Origin: Selenomonas sp.
GTDB lineage: Bacteria > Bacillota_C > Negativicutes > Selenomonadales > Selenomonadaceae
Direction of reading: 5' to 3'
Assembly (NCBI GenBank): GCA_017940705.1
Contig: JAGAYB010000123.1
Coordinates: forward strand, 1-7,395
Length of the DNA: 7,395 bases
Positions 1 to 5,338 of this stretch are shown in pieces. Made by a program: the position numbers and the translations under genes. Under the pieces are notes generated by a model, which had not been told where the DNA came from, searched no databases, and worked only from the letters and a program-made list of their open reading frames with translations. Numbering within the stretch: position 1 is the first letter of the stretch; each line of letters begins with the position of its first letter.

Positions 1-200
1 AACCAATCCACGTATAACAGAGTGGCAATGCCGGAAACTATGTTATCTAAAGTCTTTTCAAAATGCCTTTTGGCAAAGTAAAAAATTGGTGCTTGACAAA
101 AGTCACTACATAACAGTGTAGTGAGAAAAAGTATTCCCACCTCCGCCAAGCTGAGCTGTAACAAATTGTATTTAAGCACACATTGGCAAACTGCAATTTA
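1..200. other. Left-edge stretch without a supported gene
   Basis: No coding call is supported here. Three frames happen to be open at the left edge: plus frame 1 to a stop at 79-81, plus frame 2 to a stop at 119-121, and a minus frame from 197 to 3. None shows a start codon with a fitting ribosome binding site, and none reads as a family I recognise. The stretch holds the palindromic promoter-like site at 93-124, a small inverted repeat TGCC-TTTT-GGCA near 64-75, and CCCACCTCC at 136-144, which is complementary to a Shine-Dalgarno sequence. It could be the tail of a neighbouring gene or of a mobile element outside the window. Confidence 0.4.
93..124 (+). promoter_or_regulatory. Promoter-like site with 8-6-8 palindrome
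   Basis: A consensus -35 box TTGACA (93-98) is followed, after 18 bases, by TGTAGT (117-122), a 4 of 6 match to a -10 box. The spacer and -10 lie in a perfect inverted repeat, TCACTACA (103-110), six bases, TGTAGTGA (117-124), which looks like an operator placed over a promoter. No coding sequence follows on the plus strand before the terminator at 201-250. Its product, if any, would be an RNA of about 120 nt; alternatively the site controls a gene lying left of the window. The function is unknown. Confidence 0.35.
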
Positions 201-250
201 CATAAAAACTCCGTTGCCGCAAATAATCAAGCGGCAACGGAGTTTTTATG
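201..250. terminator. Bidirectional intrinsic terminator
   Basis: Positions 201-220 and 231-250 form a perfect 20-bp inverted repeat around a 10-base loop (221-230). The GC-rich core CTCCGTTGCCGC is flanked by an A5 tract on the left and a T5 tract on the right, so it can act as a rho-independent terminator on both strands. On the minus strand it lies about 60 bases past the stop of the symporter gene and ends that operon. On the plus strand it would stop anything coming from the left edge. Confidence 0.9.
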
Positions 251-309
251 CAAATGTTTACTGTAGTGTTATAACGCAGTTTTTTCTGTCTTAATTGATT
301 GAAGGGGGA

Positions 310-1557
310 TTATTTTTCAAATGCGGCAACCAGTTTTTCCTTAGGCTTCTTGTCGTTTTTTAAGGTGAATACGCTGATAAGCGTGATGATTAAAACGCTG
401 GCAGCCAGGAACATATACGTGCTCTGGAAGCCCATGGAAGCGTACATGCCGCCGGCGATGGAGGAGAAGATAACCACGGAACCCTGCTTGGCAAGGTTAA
501 AGCCGAGCAGATAAACAGTCGCAGACAGCCGGACATCGAAAACGGAGGCGATGTACTTCATGACCGATACCAGCATAAGGGGCATTTCAAAAGCAGCAAT
601 CAGACGGAAAATTGACAAAGCTACAGGAGTGGTGAATACGGCACTGCCGGCAATGCGGACAAAGGTCAGGAGACCAAAGAGGAGCAGGCCGCGTTTGGCA
701 CCGATTTTGTTGACCAGAGCCGGTGCAAAGACCATCAGCACAGCCTCCAAGGCCGTCTGCGTAGCACATAACTTACTGAAGGTATCAATACCGGCTTCCT
801 TGGTAGCAAAGAAGGTTACATAGTAGTTGGGGAATTGCTGGTCGAAAACATCATAGATAGAGGCTGTACCGACGATAATGAGGGCAAAGGCCCAGAAACT
901 CTTCATTTTGAGGATTTGCAGGACATCTTTCTTGTTGATGCCGGCAGCAGCTTTTTGTTCCTGAACTTCGGTTTCGCTGCCGTCAGTCCGTACACGCGCC
1001 AGATAGAGGAGGACGCATAGCAGGACGGCAGAACCGCTGCCAAACCAGAAGATGCTGTCAGGATTGTTTACATAGAGCAGGCCGCCGATGAAGGTAGCCG
1101 TAGCACCGGCAATGGAACCAAAGAGCCGTACATGACCGTATTCAAAACCGTTTTTGCGGCTTACCTTTTCAATATAGGATTCAACCACGCCGACGCCGCC
1201 GAAAAAGCACAGGCTCAGGTAGCCGCTGCCCAGAAGAGCTCCGGCGTAGACATTGAAGGCCAGCAGTTCCTGAAACAGGTAGCTGAAGAAGGGCCCCATG
1301 AACAACAGGGCAATCGCGATGACGGCAAAAAGATTCTTGCGGAACCGCAGTTTGTCCTGAATAACGCCGAAGAAGGGGTGATAGCACAAGGCGATAAGGC
1401 TCATGGCCGAGAACACAAAGCCTGATTCGGCTTCGTTAAGTCCGGCAATATCCTTTAACCACAGGGGGAGAAAAGCCAGTACAATGGCCCAAATCATAAA
1501 GTAGAAGTAGAAAAGACCACCGTAGTTGAGGAAATCACGATTGAATATCTTAGACAT
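310..1557 (-). CDS. LacY-family oligosaccharide:H+ symporter (MFS)
   Basis: This 415-residue inner-membrane protein is a 12-helix major facilitator of the oligosaccharide:H+ symporter family (LacY, RafB, CscB). It is near LacY in length and lines up with it along its whole length as I recall that sequence. Shared segments include ESYIEKVSR (126-134), YDVFDQQF (235-242) and VRIAGS (300-305). The H+-coupling and framework residues are kept: E126, R144, D236, D239, R301, E324 and K357. Three positions that bind galactosides in LacY differ: W151 is Gly151, E269 is Thr268 and H322 is Ala321. The substrate is therefore probably not a galactoside. Being downstream of an arabinofuranosidase suggests arabino-oligosaccharides (inference). 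The start overlaps the end of the GH43 gene by 8 bases and has its own AGGAAGGAG site nine bases upstream, so the two are likely co-transcribed and translationally coupled. The terminator at 201-250 ends the operon. Confidence 0.93.
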   Translation of the reverse strand: MSKIFNRDFLNYGGLFYFYFMIWAIVLAFLPLWLKDIAGLNEAESGFVFSAMSLIALCYHPFFGVIQDKLRFRKNLFAVIAIALLFMGPFFSYLFQELLAFNVYAGALLGSGYLSLCFFGGVGVVESYIEKVSRKNGFEYGHVRLFGSIAGATATFIGGLLYVNNPDSIFWFGSGSAVLLCVLLYLARVRTDGSETEVQEQKAAAGINKKDVLQILKMKSFWAFALIIVGTASIYDVFDQQFPNYYVTFFATKEAGIDTFSKLCATQTALEAVLMVFAPALVNKIGAKRGLLLFGLLTFVRIAGSAVFTTPVALSIFRLIAAFEMPLMLVSVMKYIASVFDVRLSATVYLLGFNLAKQGSVVIFSSIAGGMYASMGFQSTYMFLAASVLIITLISVFTLKNDKKPKEKLVAAFEK

Positions 1558-2548
1558 GGCAGGCAGCTCCTTCCTGTTCCGTCATAAATCTCGTTTCAAC
1601 AATGGGTTCACCGAAGTCCGGCAAGCCGTCGGCCCGCCAGTGTATGGCCTGTACTCTGGTATGACGGTTGGGGTCATAAAGAGGGTCGCCTTCGATTTCA
1701 TTATAATCGCGGGCATGGTAAACAAGCAAATCCGTTTTTCCATCCTCGGAAACGGTAAAGGAATTGTGTCCCGGCCCGAAAATATGATGCTTATAGGAAG
1801 TGCCGAACACCGGTACAGGGCTCTTATGCCATGAGGAGGGATTGAGCAGGTCGGCATTTTCATCAGCCGTGAGCAAACCAAGACAATAATTTTCATCTGT
1901 AGCACTGGCAGAATAAGTGAGGAAAATTTTGCCGTTTTTCTTGATGACGCCGGGACCTTCGTTTACCCAGAAGATACGCGTCTCCCAATCGTATTCCGGC
2001 TGGGTCAGCAGCGTAGTGCGTCCGGTCAGCGTCCAGGGATTTTCCATAGCGGAAATGTAGAGATTGGAGTGAGATTTTTCGTTTAACTGCTTGTCTTCCT
2101 GTGCCCAGATATAGTAGAGTTTATCACGGTGTTCGAGCACAGTCGCGTCCAAGGAAAAAGATTCCCAGCCGGTTTTCAGCTGTCCCTTTTCTTCCCAGTT
2201 CGGCGTGAGCGGATTGGCGTTGGCATTTTCGATTACATACATACGGTGGTTGAAGGTATCGCCGGTGACTTTATCATTGGGAGCTGCGGCAAAATAAATG
2301 TACCATTTGCCACGCAGGTAGTGGATTTCCGGTGCCCAGATGAGGCTGCTCATTTCCCCTTCTGCATGGTGTACCCAGGCTACGAATGGTTCCGCGTCTT
2401 CAAGTCCGGCCAGCTGTTTGGAACGGCGGATTTCGATGCGGTCGTACTCTGGTACAGAAGCGGTGAAATAGTAATACCCATCAGTATGCTTGTAGATAAA
2501 TGGGTCGGCACGCTGGAATACCAGAGGATTGGGGTAGTTCTTTGCCAT
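1550..2548 (-). CDS. GH43 exo-alpha-L-arabinofuranosidase, cytosolic
   Basis: This 332-residue single-domain five-bladed beta-propeller hydrolase closely resembles, from memory, the Streptomyces avermitilis exo-1,5-alpha-L-arabinofuranosidase of subfamily GH43_26. Shared segments are RADP, HTDGYYYFTASVPEYDRI, IWAPEIH, VNEGP, LTYSASATD, GPGHNSF and DPNR. Counting from the chosen start, the catalytic set is D15 (base, in RADP), D134 (pKa modulator, in FSLDAT) and E197 (acid, in VNEGP), with H261 in GPGH. There is no signal peptide or carbohydrate-binding module, so it should act in the cytosol on imported arabino-oligosaccharides, releasing L-arabinose from non-reducing ends. I chose the ATG at 2546-2548 because AAGGAG (2558-2563) lies nine bases upstream; the in-frame ATG at 2555-2557 abuts that site and cannot use it. 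It is the first gene of the operon with the symporter. Family is near certain; linkage preference is inferred. Confidence 0.93.
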   Translation of the reverse strand: MAKNYPNPLVFQRADPFIYKHTDGYYYFTASVPEYDRIEIRRSKQLAGLEDAEPFVAWVHHAEGEMSSLIWAPEIHYLRGKWYIYFAAAPNDKVTGDTFNHRMYVIENANANPLTPNWEEKGQLKTGWESFSLDATVLEHRDKLYYIWAQEDKQLNEKSHSNLYISAMENPWTLTGRTTLLTQPEYDWETRIFWVNEGPGVIKKNGKIFLTYSASATDENYCLGLLTADENADLLNPSSWHKSPVPVFGTSYKHHIFGPGHNSFTVSEDGKTDLLVYHARDYNEIEGDPLYDPNRHTRVQAIHWRADGLPDFGEPIVETRFMTEQEGAACHV

Positions 2549-2563
2549 AATAAGCATCTCCTT

Positions 2564-2587
2564 TTAGTTAAGATAATACTTAATTAG
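2564..2587. promoter_or_regulatory. 9-6-9 inverted repeat, GH43 side
   Basis: TTAGTTAAG (2564-2572), six bases, CTTAATTAG (2579-2587): seven of nine arm positions are symmetric. The geometry and right arm are identical to the element at 2736-2759. It lies about 30-50 bases into the predicted transcript of the GH43 operon and directly abuts that gene's AAGGAG site (2558-2563). It is probably the operator of the divergent ArsR-like regulator, working as a roadblock; an mRNA hairpin in front of the ribosome binding site is the alternative. Confidence 0.6.
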
Positions 2588-2622
2588 ATTGAATAATAAA
2601 GAAAAAACTTATCTTTGTCCTT

Positions 2623-2651
2623 AATATAACCTATTGATTTCGGTTTGTCAA
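2623..2651 (-). promoter_or_regulatory. Sigma-A promoter of the GH43-symporter operon
   Basis: On the minus strand TTGACA (complement of 2646-2651) is followed by exactly 17 bases and TATATT (complement of 2623-2628). This is a perfect -35 box and a 5 of 6 -10 box at ideal spacing. Transcription would start near 2616, giving a leader of about 70 nt that contains the 9-6-9 repeat. CTTAAT half sites overlap the -10 box (2620-2625) and lie just upstream of the -35 box (2661-2666), so the regulator might also touch the promoter itself. Confidence 0.8.
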
Positions 2652-2708
2652 TGGTTTTATCTTAATTCATACCAAAAGTTTCGCGTTTTTATTTAAAATC
2701 TGCCATAC

Positions 2709-2737
2709 TGGATAGTTTTTGCTGATTTTGCTATACT
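2709..2737 (+). promoter_or_regulatory. Promoter of the ArsR-like regulator gene
   Basis: TGGATA (2709-2714, 4 of 6) and TATACT (2732-2737, 5 of 6) are separated by 17 bases, and TGC directly before the -10 gives an extended -10 box. The start would be near 2744. The 9-6-9 repeat at 2736-2759 overlaps the last two bases of the -10 and the start point, as expected for self-repression. Confidence 0.65.
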
Positions 2738-2759
2738 GATTAAGAAGCTGCTTAATTAG
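2736..2759. promoter_or_regulatory. 9-6-9 inverted repeat, regulator side
   Basis: CTGATTAAG (2736-2744), six bases, CTTAATTAG (2751-2759): eight of nine arm positions are symmetric, the ninth being G:T. It matches the copy at 2564-2587 in arm sequence, spacing and position, lying one base before the regulator's AAGAGGTG ribosome binding site (2761-2768). The likely role is an operator for autoregulation. Confidence 0.6.
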
Positions 2760-2773
2760 TAAGAGGTGCGATT

Positions 2774-3688
2774 ATGCGTGAATTATTTACCCGTGAGGAT
2801 TTGGCCAGTTTTGCCAAGGCCATAAATTCGGAACTGCGTGTGGATATCCTGCAATATGTAGCCAGTCATCCCGGTGTCGGCCTGATGGAGCTGGCGGAAT
2901 ATTTTCAGGTGAGCCGGGCGGCTGTTACCCAGAATGTGAAAATATTGACAGAGGCATCTTTGCTGGAAATGGGTGACAGCAAAGAAAAGAGCAATGCAAG
3001 GAAGGGCTGCTATCTGGCGGAGGAAAGTTTTTTGCTGAATTTCCATCGTCATTTTCTTACGCAGAAGATATATGCCACGGAGATTCCTATTGGGCAGTAT
3101 AGTGACTGCGACATTAGTCCTACCTGCGGACTGGCAACTCCTGAGGAACTTATCGGCAGAGAAGACGAGCCGGTATACTTTGATGACCCGCGGCGTTTTG
3201 AGGCGGCTATTCTTTGGTTCAGCACCGGGTTTGTGGAATATCGGCTGCCTAATTATCTACAGCAGGGGCAGGTGCCAAGGGAACTGCAGTTTTCCTTTGA
3301 GGTTTCCTCGGAGGCGCCGGGGGTGGCAGAAAACTGGCCCAGTGATTTATTCTTTTCCCTTAATGGGCAGAAACTGGGCGTGTGGACAAGTCCGGGGGAT
3401 TACGGCAGTGTGCGCGGGCGGTTTACGCCGGACTGGTGGCAGCCGAACTGGAATCAGTACGGCCTGTTGAAACTGCTGAGCGTCAATGAGCAGGGGACAT
3501 TTATGGATGGGCGCATGATTTCGCCGCAGACCATTGACAGCCTGCAAATCAAGGCCGGCTCTGAGCTTAAGTTTAGGATTGCCGCCCCGGCGGAGGCCGA
3601 TAATGCCGGCGGCTGTACAATTTTTGGCCGGCAGTTTGGCAATTACAATCAGGGGCTGAAATTCAGCATTATCTATACTGATTCCTGA
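2774..3688 (+). CDS. ArsR-like HTH regulator with C-terminal beta-rich domain
   Basis: This is a 304-residue predicted transcription factor. Residues about 12-90 form an ArsR-type winged helix, with LMELAEYFQVSRAAVTQNVKIL (37-58) as the helix-turn-helix and 59-85 as the wing. A linker with a conserved-looking cysteine pair (C112 and C118 around DISPT) follows. Residues about 140-304 are rich in aromatic and beta-forming residues (FVEYRLPNYL, LQFSFEVSSE, DWWQPNWNQYG, LKFRIAAP) and probably form a beta-sandwich, which I infer binds a sugar or glycan fragment. The layout fits the poorly characterised group I know as COG4189, found beside glycosidase genes in Firmicutes; that assignment is from memory. 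The ATG follows AAGAGGTG by five bases. The gene is divergent from the GH43-symporter operon, and the paired inverted repeats between them make this its likely local regulator. Whether it represses or activates cannot be told. Confidence 0.85.
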   Translation: MRELFTREDLASFAKAINSELRVDILQYVASHPGVGLMELAEYFQVSRAAVTQNVKILTEASLLEMGDSKEKSNARKGCYLAEESFLLNFHRHFLTQKIYATEIPIGQYSDCDISPTCGLATPEELIGREDEPVYFDDPRRFEAAILWFSTGFVEYRLPNYLQQGQVPRELQFSFEVSSEAPGVAENWPSDLFFSLNGQKLGVWTSPGDYGSVRGRFTPDWWQPNWNQYGLLKLLSVNEQGTFMDGRMISPQTIDSLQIKAGSELKFRIAAPAEADNAGGCTIFGRQFGNYNQGLKFSIIYTDS

Positions 3689-3703
3689 TGATATTATGAA
3701 TAC

Positions 3704-3748
3704 ATAAAAGGAGCATGAAGCGGCGGACTGCTTCATGCTCCTTTTTAT
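3704..3748. terminator. Bidirectional terminator between convergent genes
   Basis: AAAAGGAGCATGAAGC (3706-3721) pairs perfectly with GCTTCATGCTCCTTTT (3730-3745) around an eight-base loop. A tracts on the left and a T5 tract on the right let it end both the ArsR-like gene (plus, stop at 3688) and the LacI-family gene (minus, stop at 3770). Confidence 0.9.
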
Positions 3749-3769
3749 GGATGGAATAGATGGAAATAG

Positions 3770-4789
3770 TCATTCATCGACATTTTCCAGAATGCGGATT
3801 TCGTTGCGCATGATGTATTTTTCGCGTTCGGGTTTGATGCCGTTCACCAGATATTCAAAGACCACCTGCATGGCGCGGCGTCCCTGCTGGCGTGGATGCT
3901 GGTAAATGGCGGCCTGGATGAGGCGGCTGTGCATCATCCTTACCGTTGAAGGAATTGTATCAAAGACAACCATGATGACATCGCGCCGGTTCTGGGCGAC
4001 CACGGCGCGGGCGGCACCATAGGCGCCGGAGGAAATGACGAATAAGGCATTGGTTTCAGGATGCTCTGACAGCAGCTGCCGGGTTTCTTCATAGGAAATG
4101 ATGTCATCATCGTTGTTTTCGCGAACTCCCATCAGCTGAAAGCCGTCAGTTTTTTCAAGTACCTCCAGAAAACCTTTGAGGCGCTCGCGGTGCCCCTGCA
4201 TGCTTTTGGAACCCATCAGCACACCGGCATGAATGCCCGGGGGGGCAATCATTTTCAGTAGGGCGCCGGCGGTACGGCCGCCTTGCAGGTAATCGCTGCC
4301 AACGTAACAATGACGGCGGCAGTTGTCCACATCGTTGTTGATGGTGACGACAAATACGCCGTCAGCCACCAGCTGGTCGAGCCTGCGAATAATGCGCTGG
4401 TCATTTACCGGATTTATTATGAGGGCATTGACTTTCTGAGCCAGCTCGTCGATAATGCTGCATTGTTCATCAACATTGAAGCCGCGCATGCTGCGCCAGA
4501 GGACTTTCAGGCCGTAGTTTTCGTATTTGAGGGCGGCTTTGCGCATCGGCAGCAGCACGTCCTCGAAGAAGGGGACACCGTCAGAGGCGATGAGTACGCC
4601 GACGATGTGTTTCTTCTTTCTGGCGGCCAGTGCCTTGCCAGCCGGGTTGGGCTGATAATTCAGCTGCCTGGCGGTACTCAGTATCAACTGGCGCTTTTCG
4701 GGTTTCACATTGCCGCGATTATTGAGGACGCGGTCTACGGTTCCCCGGGAAACACCGCAGAGCTCGGCGATTTGTTTTATAGTAACCAT
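3770..4789 (-). CDS. LacI-family transcriptional regulator
   Basis: This 339-residue repressor has an N-terminal LacI helix-turn-helix (TIKQIAELCGVSRGTVDRVL, residues 3-22), a hinge segment NYQPNPAGKALAARKKKHIVGVL (about 45-67), and a periplasmic-binding-protein-like effector domain over the rest. The effector domain resembles ribose/galactose-type binding proteins (IINPVNDQ, TINNDVD, VGSDYLQGGRTAG, VFVISSGAYGAARA). The effector is therefore likely a monosaccharide, plausibly the sugar bound by the neighbouring YtfQ-like protein. The start is the ATG at 4787-4789, five bases after AGGAGGTGA (4795-4803); a GTG further upstream is part of that ribosome binding site and is not used. The gene is divergent from the ABC importer operon and is probably its regulator. 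Family is certain; target and ligand are inferred. Confidence 0.93.
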   Translation of the reverse strand: MVTIKQIAELCGVSRGTVDRVLNNRGNVKPEKRQLILSTARQLNYQPNPAGKALAARKKKHIVGVLIASDGVPFFEDVLLPMRKAALKYENYGLKVLWRSMRGFNVDEQCSIIDELAQKVNALIINPVNDQRIIRRLDQLVADGVFVVTINNDVDNCRRHCYVGSDYLQGGRTAGALLKMIAPPGIHAGVLMGSKSMQGHRERLKGFLEVLEKTDGFQLMGVRENNDDDIISYEETRQLLSEHPETNALFVISSGAYGAARAVVAQNRRDVIMVVFDTIPSTVRMMHSRLIQAAIYQHPRQQGRRAMQVVFEYLVNGIKPEREKYIMRNEIRILENVDE

Positions 4790-4810
4790 AAATGTCACCT
4801 CCTATCATAT

Positions 4811-4851
4811 ATAATACATAATTATAAATCGTCAGTCCACAAAAGGCTGAC
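4811..4851 (-). promoter_or_regulatory. Probable LacI-gene promoter with overlapping inverted repeat
   Basis: On the minus strand TGGACT (complement of 4834-4839, 4 of 6) and TATTAT (complement of 4811-4816, 5 of 6) are 17 bases apart. The start would be near 4804, just before the ribosome binding site, so the leader would be very short. A second -10-like TATAAT (complement of 4821-4826) has no good -35. An imperfect inverted repeat, GTCAG (4831-4835) and CTGAC (4847-4851), with inner CC/GG pairs, covers the -35 box and could be an autoregulatory site. Confidence 0.4.
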
Positions 4852-4882
4852 TTACTATTTCGTCATGGGGCAATATCAATCC

Positions 4883-4892
4883 TGCTCGAGCA
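4883..4892. promoter_or_regulatory. Candidate LacI-type operator palindrome
   Basis: TGCTCGAGCA is a perfect 10-bp palindrome with the central CG typical of LacI-family operators. It lies in the divergent region between the LacI gene and the ABC operon, about 165 bases upstream of the ABC -35 box. It is followed by an A6T7 tract (4899-4911) that may bend the DNA. A weaker CG-centred site, GTG-TTCGGG-CAC, lies at 4989-5000. Which of these, if any, is bound cannot be decided from one sequence. Confidence 0.25.
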
Positions 4893-5055
4893 CAGCAGAA
4901 AAAATTTTTTTATCACAGTATAAATAAAAATTTCCTATGTACAAAGGTGCTGCGGATGTCGGGGAGCATTATAGATATTGGCTGTATAGTGTTCGGGCAC
5001 ATAATAAAGAACAGGATGAAAATACATTCAAACAAAAATAAAGAATAAAAATATA

Positions 5056-5084
5056 TTGACAATTTCGGCAAGAAAGTGTATTGT
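5056..5084 (+). promoter_or_regulatory. Promoter of the ABC importer operon
   Basis: A perfect -35 box TTGACA (5056-5061) and TATTGT (5079-5084, 4 of 6) are 17 bases apart, and the stretch upstream is AT-rich. Transcription would begin near 5091, leaving about 250 nt of untranslated leader before the binding-protein gene. Confidence 0.65.
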
Positions 5085-5090
5085 AGTAGC

Positions 5091-5338
5091 AAGAGGATAA
5101 AATGGCTTTGGAACAAGGATGCAGAGGGTTACAGCCGATAAGAGCAGGATGCGATTATGCTGATTATTTTTTTACCGTTTTCCGTGCCCGAGAACAGAAA
5201 CACGGAAAATGGTGCGGCTGACGACCAAGGGGAAACCACTCCTGAAGAAGCGAGGTGGACAGAGAGGAGAGCCGGTTTCTGACAAAGCCTGAAAAAATTG
5301 TACTGATTGGCAGTGCTAATGGCAAAGGAGACGAAAAC
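5091..5338 (+). promoter_or_regulatory. Long structured 5' leader of the ABC operon
   Basis: About 250 nt lie between the predicted transcription start and the first gene. The leader contains a T7 tract (5167-5173) preceded by only a weak hairpin (AGCA 5143-5146 with TGCT 5158-5161). Next comes a 13-bp hairpin, 5174-5186 with 5201-5213, with one G-T pair and a 14-nt loop. Further possible pairings are GGCT (5215-5218) with AGCC and CCAC with GTGG downstream. I could not match it to any riboswitch class I know. It may be an attenuator, an unknown structured RNA, or simply spacer. Confidence 0.4.
5102..5221 (+). CDS. Possible 39-codon leader ORF
   Basis: ATG at 5102-5104 opens a frame of 39 codons ending at TGA 5219-5221. 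AAGAGG (5091-5096) lies five bases upstream, right at the predicted start of the transcript. The product would begin MALEQGCRGLQPIRAG and end KHGKWCG. It has no similarity I recognise, no signal sequence and no run of one codon that would suggest classical attenuation. An open frame of this length arises by chance fairly often, so this is only a candidate. If translated, ribosomes would run through the 13-bp hairpin at 5174-5213, which could couple leader translation to expression of the ABC genes. Confidence 0.25.
   Translation: MALEQGCRGLQPIRAGCDYADYFFTVFRAREQKHGKWCG

Noticed and set aside
3..197. Minus-strand open frame of 65 codons running off the left edge, with fairly protein-like residues (HFEKTLDNIVSGIATLLYVDW)
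   Set aside because: It has no ATG and no alternative start with a fitting ribosome binding site; GGAGGTG on that strand (138-144) has no start codon at the right distance. It overlaps the palindrome and promoter-like site, and other frames are open over part of the same stretch.
2549..2557. Longer GH43 start at the ATG 2555-2557
   Set aside because: This ATG directly abuts AAGGAG, leaving no spacing; the ATG at 2546-2548 has nine bases.
4790..4798. Longer LacI start at GTG 4796-4798
   Set aside because: The GTG is part of the AGGAGGTGA ribosome binding site for the ATG at 4787-4789.
4283..4927. 214-codon plus-strand frame opposite the LacI gene
   Set aside because: It is antisense to a full-length LacI-family gene whose motifs are intact; no family resemblance or ribosome binding site.
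5017..5030. TGAAAATACATTCA as a catabolite (cre) site
   Set aside because: The central bases are TA rather than CG and the match to the cre consensus is partial; kept only as a weak dyad.
5174..5213. Hairpin as an intrinsic terminator
   Set aside because: The T tract precedes the stem on the plus strand, and on the minus strand the stem is followed by an A run, so neither strand has the stem-then-T order needed.
5255..5338. N-terminal extension of the binding protein from GTG 5255
   Set aside because: It would bury the lipoprotein signal peptide inside the protein; the ATG at 5339 has AAAGGAG eight bases upstream and begins a normal signal peptide.
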